A DNA stretch of 64,000 bases from the NCBI RefSeq assembly GCF_017744435.1, contig NZ_JAGIBG010000017.1:1-64000 (forward strand), in the 5' to 3' direction. The position numbers were made by a program, and so were the translations under genes. Shown here in pieces: positions 35,293-44,257 of this stretch (within the stretch, counting starts at the first letter, position 1; every line of letters starts with the position of its first letter). The DNA comes from Pseudomonas sp. (GTDB taxonomy: Bacteria; Pseudomonadota; Gammaproteobacteria; Pseudomonadales; Pseudomonadaceae). The notes beneath the pieces were generated by a model, which made no database searches, was not told the DNA's origin, and saw only the letters and a list, made by a program, of their open reading frames with translations.

Positions 35293-35938
35293 GTTGCAGC
35301 CTCCTTTCCAGGTAGCGCAGCAGCAGCGACAGCGGCAGGAACAGCAGCACGCAGAGCAGCGTCAGCACCGCGAGCATCTCGTAGGTCTTGTAGTACAGGG
35401 CGATGTAGTTCTTCGTGGTGTAGAGGATTTCAGGCACCGCCACGGCCGAGACCACGGTAGTTTCCTTGAGCAGGAAGACGAAGTTGGCGAACAGCGCCGG
35501 CAGGCTGAGGATGCCGGCCTGCGGCAGGATCACATGGCGCAGCAACTGGCCTTCCGAAAGCCCGATGGAGCGGCCCGATTCCAGCTGCGCACGCGGCACG
35601 GCCTCGACACCGGCACGCAGCACCTCGGTGAGGTAGGCACCGCCCATGAAGGTCATGGTGATGATTGCTGCAGCAAAACCGGAGATCTTCAGGCCCAGGC
35701 TGGGCAAGGCGAAATAGACGAAGAACAGCTGGATCAGCAGCGGCGTGTTGCGTGCGAGTTCCACGTAACCTTTGACCAGGTGCCGCAGGCAGGGCGTGCG
35801 CAGCACCAGGATCGTGGCATTGAGCAGCGCCACCAGCAGCGAGGTGGCGATGGCGATCAGGCCGACCTGCAAGGTCACGCCGACGGCCTTGAAGAATGCT
35901 GGCAATGTGCCGAGAATGAAAGCAGTGTCGAAGGTCAT
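35273..35938 (-). CDS. amino-acid-type ABC transporter, permease (first)
   Basis: A 221-residue permease of the same HisM/GlnP group, first gene of the operon. Landmarks are YVELARNTPLLIQLFFVYFA and the coupling loop TEVLRAGVEAVPRAQLESG. The operon has an AT-rich upstream region with a long dyad (36018-36051), about 80 bases from this start codon. Confidence 0.88.
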   Translation of the reverse strand: MTFDTAFILGTLPAFFKAVGVTLQVGLIAIATSLLVALLNATILVLRTPCLRHLVKGYVELARNTPLLIQLFFVYFALPSLGLKISGFAAAIITMTFMGGAYLTEVLRAGVEAVPRAQLESGRSIGLSEGQLLRHVILPQAGILSLPALFANFVFLLKETTVVSAVAVPEILYTTKNYIALYYKTYEMLAVLTLLCVLLFLPLSLLLRYLERRLQHGQFGN

Positions 35939-36017
35939 GGATTTGGCCTCGACACCCGGTTTGCAGAGTACGACATAGGGAAGTCTGAACGATGCGCCAG
36001 GCGCGATCAGTAGACTC

Positions 36018-36051
36018 TAAAGGTATAAAAAACTTTTTATAAATACCTTTA
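36018..36051. promoter_or_regulatory. AT-rich dyad upstream of the amino-acid ABC operon
   Basis: Nine-base arms TAAAGGTAT (36018-36026) and ATACCTTTA (36043-36051) flank a 16-base AT-rich centre. The surroundings are strikingly AT-rich for this genome. It is placed where an activator site would sit relative to the minus-strand start at 35938. A CysB-type regulator is a plausible binder, by context. Confidence 0.5.
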
Positions 36052-36158
36052 TTGCATATTGATATCACTGGCCGGGCTATCGAAACTTTTCTGCAACACG
36101 CCTCTCAAACAGCTTCAGACCGTGACTTGCAAGGCCATCACCCACAAGGACGATAACG

Positions 36159-36248
36159 ATGACTAGCCCCTGCTCGCCTGATTCAAACGAACAACTGCTG
36201 TGGCTGCTGGCACTGCGCCGGGCCTTGGGTGGACCGCGATTGGCATAA
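36159..36248 (+). CDS. candidate 29-residue small protein
   Basis: An ATG preceded by a good ribosome site (AAGGA, eight bases upstream) opens a 29-codon frame (MTSPCSPDSNEQLLWLLALR, then ALGGPRLA). It sits alone between the ABC operon and the MetQ-like gene and is followed by a REPIN. The middle is leucine- and tryptophan-rich. I recognise no family. It may be a genuine small protein, a leader peptide or a gene remnant. Confidence 0.3.
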   Translation: MTSPCSPDSNEQLLWLLALRRALGGPRLA

Positions 36249-36255
36249 GCCTGTC

Positions 36256-36351
36256 CTGGCCTCTTCGCGGGCTCGCCCGCTCCCACAGGGATCGCACATG
36301 CCTCCCAGGCAACGCAGTACCTGTGGGAGCGGGCAAGCCCGCGAAGAGGAC
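36256..36351. repeat. REPIN (paired REP elements)
   Basis: Inverted REP copies (GGCCTCTTCGCGGGCTCG near 36258; reverse copy ending GCGAAGAGG near 36350) occupy the gap before the terminator of the MetQ-like gene. Confidence 0.9.
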
Positions 36352-36388
36352 GGTGAGTCCAATGCATAACACTGCACTCGCCACACAC

Positions 36389-36420
36389 AAAAACGCCGAC
36401 GCAAATGCGTCGGCGTTTTC
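36389..36420 (-). terminator. rho-independent terminator of the MetQ-like gene
   Basis: Stem AACGCCGACGCA / TGCGTCGGCGTT with a short loop, followed on the minus strand by a T tract (TTTTTG). It begins 17 bases after the metQ-like stop codon. Confidence 0.9.
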
Positions 36421-36437
36421 ATACAGCCATCAAACAA

Positions 36438-37223
36438 TCAGAACGCAGGCAGCACCGCACCCTGGTACTTCTTGGCGATGAATTCCTTCACCTCAGGGCT
36501 GGTCAGCGCCTTGGCCAGCTTCTGGATGGCCTCGCTGTTCTTGTTGTCCGGGCGGGCGACCAGGAAGTTCACGTACGGCGAGTCGCTGCCTTCGATCACC
36601 AGCGCATCCTTGGCCGGGTTCAGGCCGGCTTCCAGGGCGTAGTTGGTGTTGATCATGTCCAGGTCGACCTGGTCCAGCACGCGCGGCAGCATGGCCGACT
36701 CAAGCTCGCGGAACTTCAGTTTCTTCGGGTTCTCGGCGATGTCTTTCGGGGTCGCCAGGGCGTTCTTCGGATCCTTCAGGGTGATCAGGCCGGCCTTCTG
36801 CAGCAGGATCAGTGCACGGCCGCTGTTGCTACCTTCGTTCGGGATGGCAACGGTAGCGCCGTCTTTCAGCTCGCTCAGGCTCTTGACCTTCTTCGAGTAG
36901 CCACCGAACGGCTCGACGTGCACGCCGACCACGGTTTCCAGGTGAGTGCCCTTGCCTTCGTTGAAGCTCTGCAGGTAAGGCAGGGTCTGGAAGTAGTTGG
37001 CGTCCAGGCGCTTCTGGTCAACCTGCACGTTCGGCTGCACGTAGTCGGTGAAGACCTTGATCTGCAGATCCACACCTTCCTTGGCCAAGGTCGGCTTGAT
37101 CAGCTCAAGGATCTCGGCGTGCGGTACCGGGGTGGCGGCAACCACCAGTTTCTCGGCGGCAGAGGCCAGGCCAGCGAACGACAGGGCGGCGGCCAGGGCA
37201 GTGGTCAGCAGGGTCTTCTTCAT
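36438..37223 (-). CDS. MetQ/NlpA-family methionine-binding protein (orphan)
   Basis: A 261-residue periplasmic protein of the NlpA/MetQ family. It has a signal peptide of about 22 residues (SFAGLASA) without a lipobox cysteine, then LVVAATPVPHAEILELIKP and the conserved ANYFQTLPYL, IPNEGSNSGRALILL and MINTNYALEAGL. It should bind methionine or a related sulfur compound. No MetN or MetI gene adjoins, so it must work with a transporter encoded elsewhere. The start at 37223 gives a proper signal peptide; the open frame upstream is not convincing. Confidence 0.85.
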   Translation of the reverse strand: MKKTLLTTALAAALSFAGLASAAEKLVVAATPVPHAEILELIKPTLAKEGVDLQIKVFTDYVQPNVQVDQKRLDANYFQTLPYLQSFNEGKGTHLETVVGVHVEPFGGYSKKVKSLSELKDGATVAIPNEGSNSGRALILLQKAGLITLKDPKNALATPKDIAENPKKLKFRELESAMLPRVLDQVDLDMINTNYALEAGLNPAKDALVIEGSDSPYVNFLVARPDNKNSEAIQKLAKALTSPEVKEFIAKKYQGAVLPAF

Positions 37224-37398
37224 GGTGTTCCTTGTTCTGGTTCTGAGCCATCGCGGATGGCGAAGTCGGGTGCCCAACCGTTTCACTGGGGGGCGTGAAA
37301 CGGACGATACCGAGATTTTTTATTCCGTAACAATATCTTTTAATTAGCTGCTTATTCCAAAAACAAACTGCCACCATCCGGTTTGCTTATTAGCTCGT

Positions 37399-38229
37399 CT
37401 AGCCTGCGGGGTTGGGCAGGTCGAGGTCATCCGGTAGCAGCTCGTCCCCGTCGTTCACCAACAGCGCGAAGTGGATCACGTTCTCCAGTTCGCGGGTGTT
37501 GCCCGGCCAGGCATGCGCCTCCAGCACCTGCTGCGCGGCCTCGCTGATCAACGCCAGCGGGCGCTGCAGGCGCACGCTGTAGATACCTGCGAAGTACTCG
37601 GCCAGCGGCAGGATATCGCCCGGGCGCTCGCGCAGCGGCGGCAGCTCCAGCGCACCCTCGCGCAGGTACTGGTAAAGGCGCTCGTTGAAGCGCCCGGCCT
37701 TCACCACCCGCGCCAGGTCGATGCTGGTCGCGGCCACCAGGCGCACATCCACCGGCTGTGGCTGCTGCGCGCCGACACGGGTGACCTCGCGGTTTTCCAA
37801 CGCCGCCAGCAGCTTGCCCTGGATCGCCAACGGCAAGTCGGCGATCTCGTCCAGGTACAAGGTGCCGCCATTGGCCGAGCCGAACCAGCCGGCGCGGCTG
37901 CTGGCCGTGCCGCCCTGGCTGCCGGCGCTGTAGCCGAACAGCTCGGCGTCGGCATAGGTCGGGCTGATGGCCGCGCAGTTGACCGAGACGAACAGGCCGG
38001 AGCGGTCGCTGGCCCGGTGGATCTGCCGGGCCAGCAGTTCCTTGCCGGTACCGGTCTCGCCGCGGATCAACACCGGCACCGGTTGCGGCGCCAGCTGCTC
38101 CAGGGCCTGGCGCAGCTGCTGCGAACGCGGGTCGATGAACACCAGCGCCTTGGCACGGATGCTCAGGGGGCTCTTGTCCAGTTCAGGGAAGGTCAGCAGC
38201 GGCTGGCCGAAAGGGCTTTGAAAAGTCAT
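37399..38229 (-). CDS. AAA+ protein related to sigma-54 activators, lacking GAFTGA loop and HTH
   Basis: A 276-residue protein made almost only of the sigma-54 activator AAA+ domain. Walker A is GETGTGKE (residues 57-64), Walker B GGTLYLDE with D127-E128, and PPLRERPGDILPLAEYF and WPGNTRELEN are kept. The segment after ELFGY, where GAFTGA should be (about residues 102-107), reads AGSQGG. The usual FREDLYYRL arginine-finger region is altered to FNERLYQYL. The protein ends right after the AAA+ domain, without the Fis-type DNA-binding helices or any sensor domain. It may regulate another activator, or act without sigma-54. The ATPase core looks intact. Confidence 0.8.
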   Translation of the reverse strand: MTFQSPFGQPLLTFPELDKSPLSIRAKALVFIDPRSQQLRQALEQLAPQPVPVLIRGETGTGKELLARQIHRASDRSGLFVSVNCAAISPTYADAELFGYSAGSQGGTASSRAGWFGSANGGTLYLDEIADLPLAIQGKLLAALENREVTRVGAQQPQPVDVRLVAATSIDLARVVKAGRFNERLYQYLREGALELPPLRERPGDILPLAEYFAGIYSVRLQRPLALISEAAQQVLEAHAWPGNTRELENVIHFALLVNDGDELLPDDLDLPNPAG

Positions 38230-38294
38230 GACGAACTCCCGCCCCAGGCCATCGGTGGCCGGGCGTCAGGCAAACGGTGAACGGTCGGGGCCGA

Positions 38295-38876
38295 TCAGGC
38301 GCGGCGCAATGCGCGCTGCTCGACCCGGCTTTGCAGGCGATACAGGTAGGCGAAGCCTTGTTCCCAGCGCTCGTGGCCGGACTTGACGTTGATGTGCCCG
38401 GCATTGCTCAGCAGGCCCGCCTCGGCGCCCCAGGCCTGGGCCAGGTACAGCGCACGCGGCACGCTCACTGCCGGATCGTTGTCGGAGCTGACCACCTGGC
38501 TGGGGAACGGCAGCGCCTGCAGCGGGATCGGCGCGAAGTTGCGCAAGGCCGGCGCGCAGGTGGGCCGCTCGACATCCGCCGGGGCCACCAGCAATGCGCC
38601 GCGCACCCGGCGCAGCTGGGCCGGGCTGGCCTGTGCGGCCCAGTGGGCGACGGTGACGCAGCCCAGGCTGTGCGCGATCAGAATCACCGGCGAGCGTTCG
38701 GCGGCAATCGCCTGCTCCAGCGCTTGGACCCAGTCGCGGCGCTGTGGGGTGAGCCAGTCATGCTGCTCGACCCGGGCGCTGTTGGGCAGCGTGCGCTGCC
38801 AGTGACTCTGCCAATGGTTGTCTGGCGATCCTTGCCAGCCCGGCACAATCAGGTAACGAATCGACTCATTGCGCAT
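38295..38876 (-). CDS. RBBP9/YdeN-family serine hydrolase
   Basis: A 193-residue alpha/beta hydrolase of the RBBP9 family. It starts YLIVPGWQGSPDNHWQ, has the nucleophile elbow LIAHSLGCVTVAHW with the catalytic serine, the acid in SSDNDPAVSV and the histidine in NAGHINVKSGHERW. Bacterial substrates are unknown. It lies 65 bases upstream of the AAA+ gene on the same strand, so the two are probably an operon expressed from the AT-rich region around 38880-38985. Confidence 0.87.
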   Translation of the reverse strand: MRNESIRYLIVPGWQGSPDNHWQSHWQRTLPNSARVEQHDWLTPQRRDWVQALEQAIAAERSPVILIAHSLGCVTVAHWAAQASPAQLRRVRGALLVAPADVERPTCAPALRNFAPIPLQALPFPSQVVSSDNDPAVSVPRALYLAQAWGAEAGLLSNAGHINVKSGHERWEQGFAYLYRLQSRVEQRALRRA

Positions 38877-38989
38877 GGGGACGCCTCCAGTAAGTTTGCG
38901 TGCTTGGGGACCAGTATAGGGAGGCAGTTATATTCGTAAAGGAATAAGAAGCTATTTATTAATAACCAAAATAACTTTCAGACGACAGG

Positions 38990-39029
38990 CAAAAAAAGGG
39001 GCCAACCCCTGCCAAGAGATATGGCCCCT
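38990..39029 (-). terminator. rho-independent terminator of tonB-exbB-exbD
   Basis: On the minus strand an AGGGGCCA stem pairs with TGGCCCCT and is followed by seven T residues. It lies 27 bases after the exbD stop codon. Confidence 0.88.
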
Positions 39030-39055
39030 GAGCACTTGCCTGAAGAGGGTGAAGA

Positions 39056-39457
<402 letters not shown>

Positions 39458-39458
39458 G

Positions 39459-40178
39459 TCAGGACGCCTCCTTCACCGGCTGGGTGAAGCCGCCCTGGGC
39501 CTTGTGCACGGCCGGGTGCGCCAGCACGCGGAAGGCACTCTTCTGCGCCAGGCTGTAGAAGTCGTGGGCGAAGTCGTCGAGGTCGGCCGCGGTCAGCTTG
39601 AGGCGGCGCAGGAAGTAGTTGTAGACCAGCACCGCCGGCACCGCGACGGCGATACCCACACCCGTGGCGACCAGCGCCGCGCCGATCGGCCCGGCCACGG
39701 TTTCCAGGCTGGCGGAACCGGCCGCGCTGATGCCCTTGAGCGCTTCCATGATGCCCCACACGGTGCCGAACAGGCCGATGAAGGGCGAGGTGCTACCGAT
39801 ACTGGCAACCACAGCCAGGCCGGTTTCCAGCGAGCGGCGTTCACGCACGATCTGCTGGCGCAGGGCGCGCTCGAGGCGGTCCTGATGGTTGATGGCGTGG
39901 CTCAGGTCACTGGCGTGCGCTTCACCGACCGCAATCGCGGCATAGCCGGACTGGGCAACGCGGGCGGCCGGTCCAGGCAGCTCGTGGCTGATTTCCGCCG
40001 CCGAGTCGAGGCTCGATGCTGCCCAGAATTGCTGGTGGAAGCGCCTGTCCTGGTGCTTCAGCCGCACGAACTGCGCAACCTTGACCAGGGCCAGGCCCCA
40101 GGTGACGACGGAAAAACCGACCAGCAGCCAGATGACTGCGCTTTCAACGGATTCGAGGGGGGATGCCAGCAGGCTCAT
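39459..40178 (-). CDS. exbB: biopolymer transport protein ExbB (MotA/TolQ family)
   Basis: A 239-residue inner-membrane protein with three helices (around residues 12-34, 128-150 and 163-190). It shows the family motifs TSPFIGLFGTVWGIM and GIAVAVPAVLVYN. It forms the pentameric motor core with ExbD. The gene order tonB-exbB-exbD resembles the second TonB system of P. aeruginosa (PA0197-PA0199) rather than the exbB-exbD-tonB order of the main system. Confidence 0.93.
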   Translation of the reverse strand: MSLLASPLESVESAVIWLLVGFSVVTWGLALVKVAQFVRLKHQDRRFHQQFWAASSLDSAAEISHELPGPAARVAQSGYAAIAVGEAHASDLSHAINHQDRLERALRQQIVRERRSLETGLAVVASIGSTSPFIGLFGTVWGIMEALKGISAAGSASLETVAGPIGAALVATGVGIAVAVPAVLVYNYFLRRLKLTAADLDDFAHDFYSLAQKSAFRVLAHPAVHKAQGGFTQPVKEAS

Positions 40179-40207
40179 GATGGTGTCTTCCTGTGTTCTG
40201 CGAAACG

Positions 40208-40993
40208 TTAGCGAAGCTTGAAATCGATAGGCACGCTGACCCAGCCGGCTTGGGCCACGTCACCCTGCTTGGCGGGGACGAAGCTCCAGCGCTTGACCGC
40301 AGCCAGTGCGGCGGCGTCGAGGGCATCACGGCCACTGCTCTGCTGGACCTGGATCTGCCCCGGCTTGCCGCTGGGCAGCACCTCGACGCGCAGCAGCACG
40401 GTGCCTTCCCAGCCACGGCGCAGGGCCATCTGCGGGTACTCCGGCGCCGGGTTCTTCAGGTACGCGGCGCTGGCCGAGGGCGGCGTGATCGGCACCGGCG
40501 CAGGTGGCGCAGGCGGCGCCGGGGCCGCAACCGGAGCAGGCGGCGGCGCCTCGACCGGTTTGGGCTGGGGCTTGGGCGCTTGCTTGGCCACTGGTTTGGG
40601 CACGGGTTTAGGCTTCGGCTTGGGTTTGGCGGCCAGCTCGTCGACCACCGGAGGCGGCTCGGCCACCGGCGGTGCAGGCGCAGGTGGCGGCGGTTGCACA
40701 ACGGGCGGCGCGGGCGCGGCGAACTCGATGGTCATGGGTGGAATCTGTGGCGGCACCACGGGCAGCGCGGGCGTCGGGACCTGGCTGACCCAGTAGGCGG
40801 CAGCGCCGTGCAGGGCCAGCACCAGCAGCCCCAACGCCAGCTTGTCACGGCGCTTGAGGCCGCTGACCGGGGTGCGCTGCAGGCGCAACTGGCCCAGAGG
40901 CAGGCGAAGCGTCCGTCCAAGTTCGACCAGGTCGCCTGGGCTCGGGCGCCATGGCAGGTCGTAGGCCCTGACGACCGACTGGACATTACCCAT
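40208..40993 (-). CDS. tonB: TonB energy-transducing protein (second system)
   Basis: A 261-residue protein with a cytoplasmic start, one membrane helix (about residues 50-70, LALGLLVLALHGAAAYW) and a long periplasmic spacer of proline-lysine and proline-alanine repeats (about residues 90-170). The C-terminal TonB domain has YPQMALRRGWEGTVLLRVEV and the closing VSVPIDFKLR. It spans the periplasm to energise outer-membrane receptors. The 49-residue cytoplasmic extension is longer than in E. coli TonB. No receptor gene adjoins; sulfur compounds are the likely cargo by neighbourhood only. Confidence 0.92.
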   Translation of the reverse strand: MGNVQSVVRAYDLPWRPSPGDLVELGRTLRLPLGQLRLQRTPVSGLKRRDKLALGLLVLALHGAAAYWVSQVPTPALPVVPPQIPPMTIEFAAPAPPVVQPPPPAPAPPVAEPPPVVDELAAKPKPKPKPVPKPVAKQAPKPQPKPVEAPPPAPVAAPAPPAPPAPVPITPPSASAAYLKNPAPEYPQMALRRGWEGTVLLRVEVLPSGKPGQIQVQQSSGRDALDAAALAAVKRWSFVPAKQGDVAQAGWVSVPIDFKLR

Positions 40994-41215
40994 TGATCAA
41001 ACTCCTGGGGTTCTTGATTCAGGTGTGTGGCTGAATCATCGGGGGCAGGGGCTTATCTCATAAAGTAATGTTTAAAATTAAAGTTAGAGCTTTTGAGAAT
41101 ATGAATTTCTAGAGGATGGCTCTAGGCCGCGGGGTTCGCGGGATGTGGCGGTTGGGTGTCTGGCTGATGCTTTTGGGGCATATGAAATATTCGCTCAAGG
41201 CATCAGATTGCCGCG
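40994..41215. promoter_or_regulatory. AT-rich promoter region upstream of tonB
   Basis: No gene is seen here. Bases 41055-41115 are very AT-rich for this genome (TAAAGTAATG, TTTAAAATTAAAG, GAATATGAATTTC), like the regions before oscA, the MetQ-like gene and the amino-acid ABC operon. It probably holds the tonB promoter, possibly with a CysB-type site. Confidence 0.4.
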
Positions 41216-41320
41216 AGGGCTGCGCCCTCGTTTCGCGACGCAAGGCCGCTCCTACAAGGGATCGCGTACTCCTGTAGGAGCGGCCTTGTGTCGCGAAAGG
41301 GCTGCAAAGCAGCCCCGGCA
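41216..41320. repeat. REPIN, second REP class
   Basis: Inverted copies with the core TTTCGCGACGCAAGGCCGCTCC (41230 onward) and GGAGCGGCCTTGTGTCGCGA (41277 onward), flanked by GAGGGCTGCGCCCTC and GGGCTGCAAAGCAGCCC mini-hairpins. Located between the tonB promoter region and the cysA terminator. Confidence 0.85.
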
Positions 41321-41333
41321 ATCTTCCAGGCAA

Positions 41334-41361
41334 TAAAAAACCCGGGACCATGCCCGGGTTC
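41334..41361 (-). terminator. rho-independent terminator of the cys operon
   Basis: Stem AACCCGGG / CCCGGGTT around CATGGT, with six T residues following on the minus strand. It lies 17 bases after the cysA stop codon. Confidence 0.92.
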
Positions 41362-41378
41362 TCTTTACCTGAAATGGC

Positions 41379-42368
41379 TCAGATATCCGCCACCTTCTGC
41401 CACACCTTCGGCCGGAAGAACAACGTCTCGCCCCGCGCCAGCCCGGTCAGGCTGTCGTGATCCTTGACCACCTCGGCCTCGATCAGCTCGCTCTGCCCTT
41501 CCACCTTCAGGGTCACCCGCGTAGTGGCGCCCAAAGGCCGGATATCACGCACCTCGGCCGCGTGGTGGCCCTCGGTCTCATGCCGCGACAGCGACACCTC
41601 GTGCGGACGGAACAGCACATGGTGCCCCTCGCTCAAAGCCAGGCGGTTGGAATCACCAAGGAAGTGGTAGACGAAATCGTTGGCCGGCTTCTCGTACACC
41701 TCGCCCGGCGAGCCGATCTGCTCGATCACGCCCTTGTTCATCACCACGATGCGGTCGGCCACTTCCATGGCTTCTTCCTGATCGTGGGTGACGAACACCG
41801 AAGTCAGGTTGATGTCCTCGTGCAGCCGTGCCAGCCAGCGGCGCAGCTCCTTGCGCACCTTGGCGTCGAGCGCACCGAACGGCTCGTCCAGCAGCAGCAC
41901 CTTGGGCTCCACAGCCAGCGCGCGGGCCAGGGCGATACGCTGGCGTTGGCCACCGGACAGCTGCTCGGGATAGCGGTCGGACAGCCAGTCCAGCTGCACC
42001 ATGTTCAGCAGCTCATGCACCTTCTCGGCAATCTTGCTTTCGCTCGGGCGCTCGCCCTTGGGCTTCATGCGCAGGCCGAAGGCGACGTTGTCGAACACGC
42101 TCATGTGGCGGAACAGCGCGTAGTGCTGGAACACGAAACCGACGTTGCGATCACGCACGTCATGGCCGGACACGTCCTCGCCATGGAACACGATGTTGCC
42201 CTGGTCCGGGGTTTCCAGGCCGGCGATGATACGCAGCAGGGTGGTCTTGCCGCAGCCGGACGGGCCAAGCAGGGCCACCAGTTCGCCGCTGTTGATGTCC
42301 AGGTTGATGGTATTCAGGGCCTGGAAGCTGTTGAAGCGCTTGCTGACGTTACGAACTTCGATCGACAT
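41379..42368 (-). CDS. cysA: sulfate/thiosulfate ABC transporter, ATP-binding protein
   Basis: A 329-residue ABC ATPase for sulfate and thiosulfate import. Walker A is [10 protein letters not shown], the signature [15 protein letters not shown], Walker [13 protein letters not shown], and a C-terminal TOBE-like domain begins near residue 240 ([14 protein letters not shown]). Last gene of the oscA-sbp-cysT-cysW-cysA unit, three bases after cysW. Expression should be raised by CysB on sulfate limitation (family knowledge). Confidence 0.95.
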   Translation of the reverse strand: MSIEVRNVSKRFNSFQALNTINLDINSGELVALLGPSGCGKTTLLRIIAGLETPDQGNIVFHGEDVSGHDVRDRNVGFVFQHYALFRHMSVFDNVAFGLRMKPKGERPSESKIAEKVHELLNMVQLDWLSDRYPEQLSGGQRQRIALARALAVEPKVLLLDEPFGALDAKVRKELRRWLARLHEDINLTSVFVTHDQEEAMEVADRIVVMNKGVIEQIGSPGEVYEKPANDFVYHFLGDSNRLALSEGHHVLFRPHEVSLSRHETEGHHAAEVRDIRPLGATTRVTLKVEGQSELIEAEVVKDHDSLTGLARGETLFFRPKVWQKVADI

Positions 42369-42371
42369 GAA

Positions 42372-43244
42372 TCATTCCTCCGCGGCGCTGTGGCGCAGGC
42401 GGTTAATACGGTTCTCGCTCCACTGCTTGAGCAGCAGGATGAAGAGCGCCAGGATCAGCAACAGGCTGGCCACGCTGAAGGCCGCGACGTGGTTGTACTC
42501 GTTGTAGAGGATCTCCACGTGCAGCGGCAAGGTGTTGGTCACGCCACGGATATGGCCGGACACCACCGACACCGCGCCAAACTCGCCCATGGCCCGCGCG
42601 GTGCACAGCACCACGCCGTAAATCAGGCCCCATTTGATGTTCGGCAGGGTCACGTGCCAGAACATCTGCCAGCCGTTGGCGCCGAGCAGGCGCGCGGCTT
42701 CTTCCTCCTGCGTGCCCTGCTCCTGCATCAGCGGGATCAGCTCACGGGCCACGAACGGCACGGTGACGAAGATGGTCGCCAGGACGATGCCCGGCAGGGC
42801 GAACACGATCTGGATGTCGTGGTCCTGCAGCCAGGGGCCGAACAGGCCTTGTGCGCCGAACATCAGCACGTAGACCAGGCCGGCGATCACCGGCGACACC
42901 GAGAACGGCAGGTCGATCAGGGTCACCAGGATGCTCTTGCCACGGAAGCTGTACTTGCTCACGCACCAGGCGGCGCTGACACCGAACACCAGGTTCAGCG
43001 GCACCGAAATGACCACGGCGAGCAAGGTGAGCTTGAGCGCCGACAAGGCATCAGGCTCGAAGATCGCCTCGAAGAAGGTGCCGAAGCCGTTCTTCAGCGC
43101 CTGCGACACCACGATCACCAGCGGCAGCAGCAGGAACAGCGCGAACACCAGCCAGCCAAGGCCGATCAGGACGCGCCGCGAGGTGGCGCTGCCACGCCGG
43201 GCGGCGTTGGCGGCGGCGCTTGCACTCAGGGTTGAACTGGACAT
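42372..43244 (-). CDS. cysW: sulfate ABC transporter permease CysW
   Basis: A 290-residue inner-membrane permease with about six helices. The coupling loop is in [22 protein letters not shown] and the signature [20 protein letters not shown]. It forms the sulfate channel with CysT, whose gene ends 10 bases upstream. The first 20 residues are rich in alanine and serine, a little longer than in E. coli. Confidence 0.95.
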   Translation of the reverse strand: MSSSTLSASAAANAARRGSATSRRVLIGLGWLVFALFLLLPLVIVVSQALKNGFGTFFEAIFEPDALSALKLTLLAVVISVPLNLVFGVSAAWCVSKYSFRGKSILVTLIDLPFSVSPVIAGLVYVLMFGAQGLFGPWLQDHDIQIVFALPGIVLATIFVTVPFVARELIPLMQEQGTQEEEAARLLGANGWQMFWHVTLPNIKWGLIYGVVLCTARAMGEFGAVSVVSGHIRGVTNTLPLHVEILYNEYNHVAAFSVASLLLILALFILLLKQWSENRINRLRHSAAEE

Positions 43245-43254
43245 GCGGCCTCCT

Positions 43255-44073
43255 TCAAGGGGTTTCGATGCGGCGCTGCAGCAGGTTGATCAGCAGCAGC
43301 AGGATGAAGGAAACCACCAGCATCAACACGCCGATGGCCGTGGCGCCGGTGTAGTCGTACTGGTCGAGCTTGACCATGATCAGCAACGGCAGGATCTCGG
43401 TCTTCATCGGCATGTTGCCGGCGATGAAGATCACCGAACCGTACTCGCCAACGCCACGGGCGAAGGCCAGGGCGAAACCGGTGAGCCAGGCTGGCAGCAG
43501 CGCTGGCGCGAGGATATGGCGAAACACCTGTAACGGTTTCGCGCCCAGGCATGCCGCGGCCTCTTCGACTTCACGCGGGATATCCGCCAGCACCGGTTGC
43601 ACCGTGCGTACCACGAACGGCAGGGTGACGAAGGTCAGCGCCAGGGTGATGCCCAACGGCGTGTAGGCGATCTTGAAACCGAGGTCGGTGGCGAACTGGC
43701 CAACCCAGCCCGCAGGCGCGTACAGGGCAGTCAGGGCAATACCGGCAACGGCGGTGGGCAGGGCGAACGGCAGGTCGATCATCGCGTCGATGACCTTACG
43801 CCCGGGGAAGGTGTAGCGCACCAGCACCCAAGCCAGCAGGGTGCCGATCACACCATTGATGATGGCGGCGAACAGGGCGGTGCCGAAACTCAGCTTGAGC
43901 GCGGCGATCACCCGCGGCGCACTGACGACATTCCAGAACTGCTCGAAGGTCAGCTGCGAGGCATGGATGAACATGGCCGCCAGCGGTATCAGCACGATCA
44001 GGCTGAGGTACACCAAGGTGTAGCCCAGCGTCAGCCCGAAGCCGGGTATGACGGGGGAAATGCGACGTGACAT
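43255..44073 (-). CDS. cysT: sulfate ABC transporter permease CysT
   Basis: A 272-residue permease with about six helices. The coupling loop is around [19 protein letters not shown], followed by [17 protein letters not shown]. The ATG at 44073 gives the standard length; the frame is open further upstream through the REPIN, which is not coding. There are 184 bases, largely REPIN, between sbp and this gene, so expression of the permeases may be set lower than sbp by the hairpin. Confidence 0.95.
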   Translation of the reverse strand: MSRRISPVIPGFGLTLGYTLVYLSLIVLIPLAAMFIHASQLTFEQFWNVVSAPRVIAALKLSFGTALFAAIINGVIGTLLAWVLVRYTFPGRKVIDAMIDLPFALPTAVAGIALTALYAPAGWVGQFATDLGFKIAYTPLGITLALTFVTLPFVVRTVQPVLADIPREVEEAAACLGAKPLQVFRHILAPALLPAWLTGFALAFARGVGEYGSVIFIAGNMPMKTEILPLLIMVKLDQYDYTGATAIGVLMLVVSFILLLLINLLQRRIETP

Positions 44074-44138
44074 AAATATCCCTGGTTGAACGCACCTGGC
44101 CCGGAGCAATGCCGGGCCGGTGCAGGCTTTTGAATCCT

Positions 44139-44241
44139 GGGGCCGCTCTGCGCCCCTTTCGCGACGCAAGGCCGCTCCTACATGGATCGCGTTTCCCTGT
44201 AGGAGCGGCCTTGCGTCGCGAAAGGGCTGCGCAGCGGCCCC
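44139..44241. repeat. REPIN, second REP class, inside the cys operon
   Basis: GGGGCCGCTCTGCGCCCC mini-hairpin followed by TTTCGCGACGCAAGGCCGCT and its inverted copy (GTAGGAGCGGCCTTGCGTCG at 44199). It lies between sbp and cysT on one operon, where hairpins of this type can shield the upstream message and reduce read-through. Confidence 0.88.
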
Positions 44242-44257
44242 CGCTTTTCCTTGGCCC

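Noticed and set aside
32994..35938. Calling the amino-acid ABC operon a specific cystine or glutamate transporter
   Set aside because: Nothing visible in the binding protein settles the ligand; only the neighbourhood suggests sulfur amino acids.
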